DNA of 64,000 bases from an uncultured Collinsella sp. (GTDB taxonomy: Bacteria; Actinomycetota; Coriobacteriia; Coriobacteriales; Coriobacteriaceae), in NCBI GenBank assembly GCA_900759045.1, contig CAAETU010000002.1, positions 21,492-85,491 on the forward strand, in the 5' to 3' direction. Under the pieces are notes generated by a model. The model was given only the letters and a program-made list of their open reading frames with translations. It was not told the origin of the DNA and made no database searches. Shown in pieces: positions 50,917 through 64,000 of this stretch; position 1 is the stretch's first letter; each line of letters begins with the position of its first letter. A program made the position numbers and the translations under genes.

Positions 50917-51576
50917 TTAGATATCTGATTGGGCGCGGGCGCCGAGGCGTTTCAGAACGCCTCGCCAGATTGGCGCGGGCACGGCTGGCTCGGCGCAAAC
51001 CATGCCGTCGACGTTGACGTTGACGGCATTGCCGCCGCCAAGTCGCTGCGCATGCTCGACGGAGCAGCCCATGCGCACAGCGCCCACAAGCTTATCCATC
51101 GCTTCGGAAAATGGCCGGCGCAAGAGGCCCATACGCGGGGAGTGGCGAAGCGCCGCAATACCGCTGCCGGCACAGACGACAACGCCGCCACACCACAATT
51201 GGTCATGGCGCTCACATGCCTTGTGCAGACGAACGGCGGTCCCGCGCGCCTGCTTAGCGCCCTCTTGTGCGGCTCGAATCGCGGCATAGACGCGCGTTCC
51301 CGTACCGCCAAAGCGTTCAAGCGCCTGCTCGATAGCTGTCAACGTCTCATCGTCAGCCATATCTTCAATGGCCAGCACGATGCCATCGACTGCACCGGCA
51401 TCATCCGCCTCCAAATCGACCGGGCGGGGGAGCGCGGTGCCGGAAAGCCGGGCATAGGCCGCGATGGCATCCTGCAGGTCCCAGAGCAAAAACTCAAGAT
51501 CGGCGCTATTGGGAATGCTGATATACGCAATGGTCTGCAACGTTTTTGGTACATCGCCGCGCGCGATCGTCTCCAT
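50917..51576 (-). CDS. hypothetical protein, possibly flavodoxin-like
   Basis: 219 residues, soluble, function not recognised. It has an N-terminal alpha/beta region, a possible nucleotide-binding segment WCGGVVVCAGSGIAALRHSP, and a C-terminal AEPAVPAPIWRGVLKRLG tail that recalls the ends of some NAD(P)H:FMN oxidoreductases; this is a weak hint only. An AGGAGG ribosome site precedes ATG 51576, and codon use is normal for the region, supporting the minus-strand frame over an overlapping plus-strand frame. Convergent with the glycosylase gene, one base between stops. Confidence 0.6.
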   Translation of the reverse strand: METIARGDVPKTLQTIAYISIPNSADLEFLLWDLQDAIAAYARLSGTALPRPVDLEADDAGAVDGIVLAIEDMADDETLTAIEQALERFGGTGTRVYAAIRAAQEGAKQARGTAVRLHKACERHDQLWCGGVVVCAGSGIAALRHSPRMGLLRRPFSEAMDKLVGAVRMGCSVEHAQRLGGGNAVNVNVDGMVCAEPAVPAPIWRGVLKRLGARAQSDI

Positions 51577-51669
51577 GCCGCCTCCTTTCCGGTTGGTTTC
51601 CGTTTAGGTTACACCGTCTGACGGCGCCCCGCCGCGCTATCCTAGTGCAACCCTTACGAAAGGAATGCC

Positions 51670-52806
51670 ATGCGTCTGCCCATGAATACCTCGCTTGCCA
51701 CGCTTAAGCCCTCCGGCATCCGTCGGATTAACGCGCTCGCTGCCCAGCACCCAGGGTGCATCGCGCTTGCGCTTGGCGAGCCCGATTTTCCCACGCCCGA
51801 TGTGATTAGCGCCGAGGTGACCGCCGCGCTGGGCCGCGGCGACACGCACTATCCGCCCAACAACGGTCGCCCCGCCCTGCGCGAGGCGCTGTCTGCCTAC
51901 ATGGGGAACGCGGGCCTGGCGTTTTCGGCCGACGAGGTCATCCTGACCGACGGCGCGACCGAGGCCCTGTCGGCAGCATTCATGGCTATGCTCAACCCCG
52001 GCGACGAGGTCATCATCCCCACGCCGGCCTTTGGCCTATACGAGAACATCGTCGTGGCCAACCACGCCAAAGCGGTCTTTTTGGATACGGAGCCTGCGCA
52101 ATTCCAGATTGACGAGGGCGCACTTCGTGCCTGCGTAACGCCGGCGACCAAGGCCATCGTCATCTGCACGCCCAACAATCCTACGGGCTGCATCCTCAGC
52201 GCGGCATCGCTCGACGCCGTGGCGCGCGTAGCGGAGCAGGCGGGCATCTACGTGGTCTGCGACGACGTATATAACCGCCTGGTCTACGTGGACGGCTACG
52301 AGCGATTTGCCCAGCGCCACCCGGAGCTGCGCGAGCAGACGGTCGTTATCGAGAGCTTCTCCAAGCCCTGGGCCATGACCGGCTGGCGCTTGGGCTGGCT
52401 CGCAGCCGCAGCCCCCGTCATCGCCGAGATCGCAAAGGCCCACCAATACTTAGTATCGAGTGCCGTCTCCTTTGAGATGGACGCCGCAGCGCGAGCCCTG
52501 ACCGTCGACCCAACCCCCATGCTCAAAGTCTACCGAGCCCGTCGCGAACGCGTGCTCGCAGCCTTAGACGCCATGGGCCTCGACGTAGTGGAACCGGCAG
52601 GAGCCTTCTACGCTTTCCCGAGCATCAAACAATTCGGCCTAACAAGCGAAGACTTCTGCATCAAAGCCATCAAAGAAGCCAACGTAGCCCTAGTCCCGGG
52701 CGACTGCTTCGGCACCGAAGGCCACATCCGCCTCAGCTACTGCGTTTCCGACAAAGATCTGGACGAAGGCCTAAATCGCCTGTCCACCTTCATTTCAACC
52801 TTATAG
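51670..52806 (+). CDS. pyridoxal-phosphate aminotransferase, class I/II (fold type I)
   Basis: 378 residues. Aspartate/aromatic aminotransferase family: YPPNNGRPALREALS, CTPNNPTGCILS, VVCDDVYNRLVY and the PLP-lysine K232 in ESFSKPWAMTGWRLGW, with substrate-carboxylate Arg in GHIRLSYC. Probably makes or degrades an amino acid from a 2-oxo acid; specificity unclear. Up to base 52500 Glu is always GAG (16 of 16) and Lys mostly AAG (4 of 5); after it Glu is always GAA (6 of 6) and Lys always AAA (5 of 5), so the 3' quarter has foreign-looking codon use. Confidence 0.9.
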   Translation: MRLPMNTSLATLKPSGIRRINALAAQHPGCIALALGEPDFPTPDVISAEVTAALGRGDTHYPPNNGRPALREALSAYMGNAGLAFSADEVILTDGATEALSAAFMAMLNPGDEVIIPTPAFGLYENIVVANHAKAVFLDTEPAQFQIDEGALRACVTPATKAIVICTPNNPTGCILSAASLDAVARVAEQAGIYVVCDDVYNRLVYVDGYERFAQRHPELREQTVVIESFSKPWAMTGWRLGWLAAAAPVIAEIAKAHQYLVSSAVSFEMDAAARALTVDPTPMLKVYRARRERVLAALDAMGLDVVEPAGAFYAFPSIKQFGLTSEDFCIKAIKEANVALVPGDCFGTEGHIRLSYCVSDKDLDEGLNRLSTFISTL

Positions 52807-52865
52807 CCCAACGGGACGCAATACATCAGCCCACCGACCCAAGCATTATGAGTGGGGCGCGTCGC

Positions 52866-53070
52866 TCAACGGACACGAGGATTCGCAGCAAAGGCAACGT
52901 AGCTCCGGCCGGGAGGGGCAGGGCGAGTTTTCCGTAGATTCCGCACGAGCCGAAGGCCACTTAATGTGGCCTTCGTGCGAGCCCAGGACTTGACCGAGCG
53001 GAAAACTCGCCCTGCCCCTCCCGGCCGGAGCGTATGCAGGGTTTGTGTACGAATCCTCGCGCCCGTTGAC
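52866..53070. repeat. 205-bp nested inverted repeat, family D (copy 1)
   Basis: Three nested levels: CGAGGATTCG/CGAATCCTCG (52876-52885, 53050-53059); perfect 33-bp arms (52902-52934, 52999-53031) rich in GGGAGGGGCAGGGCGAG; and a 25-bp core CGAAGGCCAC-TTAAT-GTGGCCTTCG (52951-52975) flanked by TTCCGCACG and CAGGACT. It fills most of the gap between the aminotransferase and the rplJ promoter. The core has a relative at 63936-63986. Confidence 0.9.
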
Positions 53071-53094
53071 CGACGCCGGGGTCCCCGCCATAAT
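53066..53094 (+). promoter_or_regulatory. promoter of the L10 leader-rplJ-rplL unit
   Basis: -35 TTGACC (53066-53071), 17-base spacer, -10 CATAAT (53089-53094). Its upstream half overlaps the end of the inverted repeat. Confidence 0.75.
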
Positions 53095-53109
53095 ACTTTC
53101 GGTTCACGC

Positions 53110-53190
53110 ACGAATCCGCTGCCAGAGACAGCCGGTGCAAACGGGCATCGCCCGCGAGCTTAATGGGATATCCCGCCAGCCGAGGTGGTC
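53110..53190 (+). ncRNA. ribosomal protein L10 leader
   Basis: Contains the landmarks of the L10 leader: GCCAGAGACAGCCGGTGC (53120-53137), GAGCTTAATGGG and GGGATATCCCGCCAGCCGAGGTGG (53165-53188). In other bacteria L10(L12)4 binds this structure and lowers expression of its own operon; here the attenuator hairpin follows directly. Confidence 0.82.
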
Positions 53191-53208
53191 GAGTAGATAT
53201 GTCTTCTC

Positions 53209-53246
53209 GCCCCCGTCGCTCATGCAGCGCGGGGGCTTTCTTTTTG
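53209..53246 (+). terminator. attenuator terminator of the L10 leader
   Basis: GCCCCCG/CGGGGGC stem extended by CGCT/AGCG, followed by TTTCTTTTT, 65 bases before rplJ. L10 binding upstream would favour it. Confidence 0.85.
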
Positions 53247-53310
53247 GACATGCCCCCGTCACGTCCTTGTGGCGGACCGTGCCCGGAAAGAATTCGAGGA
53301 GGTGTAATTC

Positions 53311-53832
53311 ATGCCCCAGCAGTACAAAATCGACAAGGTTGCAGAGATCGAGTCCCGTATCGCCGAGAACGCCGGTCTGTTCGTCGTCAACTACAACGGT
53401 CTGACGGTTAAGCAGGCTCAGGAGCTGCGTCATCAGCTTCGCGAGTGCGGCGCCGAGATGAAGGTCTACAAGAACAACCTGGTCAAGATCGCTCTCAAGA
53501 ACCAGGAGCAGCCCGAGCTCGACGAGATCCTCGCCGGCCCCGTCGCTTATGTGTTCTACGAGACCGAGCCGGTCGAGGCCGCTAAGACCCTTAAAGACTT
53601 CTCCGCTAAGTCCAAGGGCGTCCTTGAGATCAAGGGCGGTATCTCCGACGGCAAGGTCGTTTCCGCTGATGATGTTAAGGCTATCGCCGAGCTGCCCACC
53701 AAGGACCAGCTTCTCGGCCAGATCGCCGGTCTCATCTCCGGTTTCGCTCGCGACATCGCTGTCTGCGTCAACGGCGTTTCCTCTGGTCTCGCTCGTTCGA
53801 TCCAGCAGGTCTCCGAGCAGAAGGCAGCCTAG
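53311..53832 (+). CDS. rplJ: 50S ribosomal protein L10
   Basis: 173 residues. N-terminal rRNA-binding domain (KIDKVAEIESRIAENAGLFVVNYNGLTVKQAQELRHQL ... EMKVYKNNLVKIAL) and the C-terminal helix that carries L7/L12 dimers (LARSIQQVSEQKAA). Forms the stalk base and regulates its own operon through the leader at 53110. GAGGAGG ribosome site. Confidence 0.97.
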   Translation: MPQQYKIDKVAEIESRIAENAGLFVVNYNGLTVKQAQELRHQLRECGAEMKVYKNNLVKIALKNQEQPELDEILAGPVAYVFYETEPVEAAKTLKDFSAKSKGVLEIKGGISDGKVVSADDVKAIAELPTKDQLLGQIAGLISGFARDIAVCVNGVSSGLARSIQQVSEQKAA

Positions 53833-53934
53833 TCGCTGTTTTCACCCGCGGCGGCAACGCCGCACCCCTGACGCATTCGCGTCGTGTTTTAACTGATCTC
53901 CGTGCACAGACACGGAAACCGAAAGGACTTAGAA

Positions 53935-54312
53935 ATGGCTAAGCTTACCACCGATGAGATCATCGATGCTCTTAAGGAAATGACCCTTCTCGAGGCTTCC
54001 GAGCTCGTTAAGGCTATCGAGGACACCTTCGGCGTTTCCGCCGCTGCTCCTGCCGCCGTTGTCGCCGCTCCCGCTGCTGGCGCTGCTGAGGCCGAGGAGA
54101 AGACCGAGTTTGACGTCGTGCTCGAGGGCTTCGGCGACAACAAGATCCAGGTCATCAAGGCCGTCCGTGAGCTCACCAACCTTGGCCTGAAGGAGGCCAA
54201 GGAGGTCGTCGAGGGCGCTCCCAAGGCTGTTCTCGAGGGTGCCAAGAAGGAGGACGCCGAGGCTGCCAAGGAGAAGCTCGAGGCTGCTGGCGCTGCTGTC
54301 ACCCTCAAGTAA
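53935..54312 (+). CDS. rplL: 50S ribosomal protein L7/L12
   Basis: 125 residues. N-terminal dimerisation helix pair ([31 protein letters not shown]), Ala-rich hinge (about 40-58) and C-terminal factor-binding domain ([41 protein letters not shown]). ATG 53935 has AAAGGA upstream; the frame back to 53902 is not coding. Confidence 0.98.
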   Translation: MAKLTTDEIIDALKEMTLLEASELVKAIEDTFGVSAAAPAAVVAAPAAGAAEAEEKTEFDVVLEGFGDNKIQVIKAVRELTNLGLKEAKEVVEGAPKAVLEGAKKEDAEAAKEKLEAAGAAVTLK

Positions 54313-54340
54313 TCAGGCTTTCTCGCCAGATTTCTTTGCA

Positions 54341-54378
54341 GACGGGGTTCGCATTGCGAACCCCGTCTTTTTCGTTTT
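54341..54378 (+). terminator. terminator of rplJL
   Basis: GACGGGGTTCGC / GCGAACCCCGTC (54341-54352, 54356-54367) with loop ATT, then TTTTTCGTTTT. Confidence 0.92.
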
Positions 54379-54430
54379 GATCCCTCTATTTTGTTGGCTC
54401 GGCATACAAATTGCTGCCGCTTGCGGTGCT

Positions 54431-54459
54431 TTGGCGTTGCTACCGTTGGGCGATAAAAT
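54431..54459 (+). promoter_or_regulatory. probable galU promoter with long leader
   Basis: -35 TTGGCG (54431-54436), 17-base spacer, -10 TAAAAT (54454-54459). About 160 bases of leader precede galU, with a small hairpin GATACT/AGTATC (about 54539-54552). No open frame or known RNA is recognised in 54460-54626. Confidence 0.6.
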
Positions 54460-54626
54460 TGCACCATTCGAGCAATAATTTGCGTTGACCTGCTGAAGAA
54501 TGGCGCTTGCCTTACGGCGACGTATGTCTCCGGCGGTAAGATACTTCAGTATCGCAATTTGGTCTGCGGCCGCCGTGCCGCACGCACAGGGCGCATCCTG
54601 CGCCTGCGAAAGGATCCTTGAATAAC

Positions 54627-55535
54627 ATGAAGGCAATCATCCCCGCCGCCGGTCTTGGCACGCGTTTTCTGCCTGGCACCAAGTGCACGCCTAAAGAGAT
54701 GCTGCCGGTGCTCGACAAACCGGTCATCCAGTACGTCGTTGAGGAGGCGCTCGACCCCGATGAGGTCGACGATGCTATTATCGTCACCTCTCCTGGCAAG
54801 CCTGAGTTGCTGAGCTACTTCCAGCCCGATCGCTCGCTCGAGAACCTGCTTCGCGAGCGTGGCAAGGACGCCTACGCCGACGCCGTCGCCCATGCTGGTG
54901 GTATGCCGGTCGACTTCCGTTATCAGTACGAGCCCAAGGGCCTTGGCCACGCCATTCGCTCTGCCGCCGACGCTGTGGCAGGGGAGAACTTCCTGGTTCT
55001 TCTGGGCGATTACGTTGTGCCCAACCGTGACATCTGCGACAAGATGCTTGCCGTCTCCAAGGAACACGGTGGCGCTTCTGTTATCGCCGTTGCCGCGTGC
55101 GCTCCCGAGGAAGTCAGCCGCTATGGCGTTATCGCCGGCGATCGCGTGGGCGCTCTCGAGGGCTTCGAGAATGCTGCCGACGACGAGCCTGGTGCCGTTT
55201 GGCGTATCGGCGGTCTGGTTGAGAAGCCCGCTCCCGAGGCGGCTCCGTCCAACCTGTACATCGTCGGTCGCTACCTGCTGAGCCCGCTGGTCATGGACCT
55301 GCTGGCCGATCAGCAGGCCGGTAAGGGCGGCGAGATCCAGCTGACCGACGCCATGGCCCGCTCGCTCGACCGCGAGGCCATGTATGCCGTCGTCATCGAC
55401 CCGCTGTCGGGCTACGATACCGGTACCCCGTCTGGCTGGATGGCTACCAACGCCCTCATGGCTGCAAGCGATCCTCGCTTTGCCGGCGCCTTCTGGGATG
55501 CCATCGACGAGCGCGGCGGTTTGATGCGCAAATAA
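54627..55535 (+). CDS. galU: UTP-glucose-1-phosphate uridylyltransferase
   Basis: 302 residues. Makes UDP-glucose for cell-surface glycans and the Leloir pathway. Nucleotide-binding AIIPAAGLGTRFLPGTKCTPKEMLPVLDKP, YEPKGLGHAIRSA, LLGDYVV, EKPAPEAAPSNLYIVGRY and the GGEIQLTDAM signature are standard. Start is uncertain: TTG 54618 is 3 bases after AAAGGA, ATG 54627 is 12 bases after it; ATG is chosen. The gene is inserted between rplL and rpoB, which are normally adjacent. Confidence 0.94.
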   Translation: MKAIIPAAGLGTRFLPGTKCTPKEMLPVLDKPVIQYVVEEALDPDEVDDAIIVTSPGKPELLSYFQPDRSLENLLRERGKDAYADAVAHAGGMPVDFRYQYEPKGLGHAIRSAADAVAGENFLVLLGDYVVPNRDICDKMLAVSKEHGGASVIAVAACAPEEVSRYGVIAGDRVGALEGFENAADDEPGAVWRIGGLVEKPAPEAAPSNLYIVGRYLLSPLVMDLLADQQAGKGGEIQLTDAMARSLDREAMYAVVIDPLSGYDTGTPSGWMATNALMAASDPRFAGAFWDAIDERGGLMRK

Positions 55536-55556
55536 GCCTTTCGGGCATCGACATTT

Positions 55557-55592
55557 ACGGGTGCGGACTTCGGTTCGCGCCCGTTTTTTTTA
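55557..55592 (+). terminator. galU terminator
   Basis: ACGGGTGCG / CGCGCCCGT stem (one G-T pair) followed by eight T's (55584-55591). Confidence 0.88.
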
Positions 55593-55724
55593 TAAGAGCT
55601 GCGATTGCCAGCCCTCTGTTCACAGAAAATATATGAACAGGTGTTCGATACACATACATTTACCTGCGCATTTTTTGTCGAAAAATTTTGCTACTCCAAA
55701 AACTCAATCGCGTCAAGGCTTTTC

Positions 55725-55752
55725 TTGCTCAACGGTCGGTACCTGATAAACT
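55725..55752 (+). promoter_or_regulatory. rpoBC promoter candidate
   Basis: -35 TTGCTC (55725-55730), 16-base spacer, -10 TAAACT (55747-55752), giving a leader of about 70 bases. The upstream 55590-55720 is A/T-rich with no gene. Confidence 0.6.
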
Positions 55753-55825
55753 ATTAGGTTGCGATAACTGGCGAAGCTATGCCTCGCCAATCCACCGAGC
55801 ATTTCCGTGAAGGAGGAAAAACCTG

Positions 55826-59317
<3,492 letters not shown>

Positions 59318-59323
59318 TTGACT

Positions 59324-63799
<4,476 letters not shown>

Positions 63800-63828
63800 T
63801 TTCCTAGTACGTTAACCGTTCTTCCAAA

Positions 63829-63862
63829 GACCCGCTTCCCAACAGGGGAGCGGGTCTTTTTT
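63829..63862 (+). terminator. rpoBC terminator
   Basis: GACCCGCTTCCC / GGGGAGCGGGTC hairpin with six T's. Confidence 0.9.
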
Positions 63863-63916
63863 GGTGAGGAACGTTGCCCCGACGAGCACGTCGGATTCCC
63901 GGAACGGGCCGCCCGC

Positions 63917-64000
63917 TGTTTAAGTTTGTCGCGAGTTCCGCACGCAAAGGAAAGCACTTAATGTGCTTTCCGTCTTGCGCAGGACTGTAGAGCAGCAAAC
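63917..64000. repeat. family D element (copy 2), cut by the window end
   Basis: Core GGAAAGCAC-TTAAT-GTGCTTTCC (63949-63971) flanked by TTCCGCACG (63936-63944) and CAGGACT (63980-63986), as in copy 1 at 52866-53070. Outer GTTTG/GCAAAC pairing begins but the right side leaves the window at 64000. Confidence 0.8.

Noticed and set aside
50929..51621. Plus-strand 230-codon frame overlapping the minus-strand hypothetical gene
   Set aside because: The minus-strand frame has an AGGAGG site and regional codon use; the plus frame lacks both.

Overview
The window is a high-GC bacterial chromosome segment. Its gene content and order point to the actinobacterial class Coriobacteriia, most likely a Collinsella species. 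That assignment is an inference from protein character (FeoA-FeoB fusion, very large 2-hydroxyacyl-CoA dehydratase activase, DisA, actinobacterial-type RpoC) and from the many small palindromic intergenic elements; it does not come from a database match. Codon use is strongly biased to G/C-ending codons, which opens very long false frames on the opposite strand, up to 7.9 kb across rpoB-rpoC.

The housekeeping backbone follows the lysS-clpC-disA-ispD-ispF-cysS-rlmB-yacP-rpmG-secE-nusG-rplK-rplA-rplJ-rplL-rpoB-rpoC order known from Bacillus subtilis, with blocks of other genes set into it. Region by region: 1-3924 holds ispE (5' truncated by the window edge), tRNA-Pro, tatA, greA and a lysS with an added tRNA-binding domain. 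3925-7003 holds repeats, a ThrE-type exporter and a DUF2798 membrane protein. 7053-12165 holds a 1479-residue acyl-CoA dehydratase activase with its own TetR regulator and a probable operator. 12358-19234 holds clpC, pepD, a hipBA toxin-antitoxin pair and mntP. 19444-24971 is the tight disA-ispD-ispF-cysS, rlmB-yacP run. 24998-27590 holds a helix-turn-helix/HipA-type kinase fusion, four tRNAs and a repeat-rich stretch. 27687-31724 is tuf, rpmG, tRNA-Trp, secE, nusG, rplK, rplA.

Between rplA (ends 31724) and rplJ (starts 53311), genes that are usually adjacent, lie 21.6 kb of other genes, many on the minus strand: a phosphoesterase coupled to a cytosolic ParB-like/BMP-type sensor protein, mscS, a wall-anchored 5'-nucleotidase, a TrpXYZ-like ABC transporter, a WYL regulator, asnS, a PTS IIA protein, an esterase, feoAB, an MFS exporter, a GH13 glycosidase, a DNA glycosylase, an unknown protein and an aminotransferase. 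The backbone then resumes with an L10 leader, rplJ, rplL, an inserted galU, rpoB and rpoC.

The observations most worth following are: (1) RpoC carries near its C-terminus a module that aligns with the DNA-binding C-terminal domain of the RNA polymerase alpha subunit, keeping several UP-element contact residues; (2) at least five families of hairpin-forming intergenic elements, one with compensatory arm changes between copies; (3) two separate HipA-type kinase modules, each with clear inverted-repeat operators; (4) the cytosolic ParB-like/BMP fusion; (5) an abrupt codon-use switch inside the aminotransferase gene beside a 205-bp nested inverted repeat.
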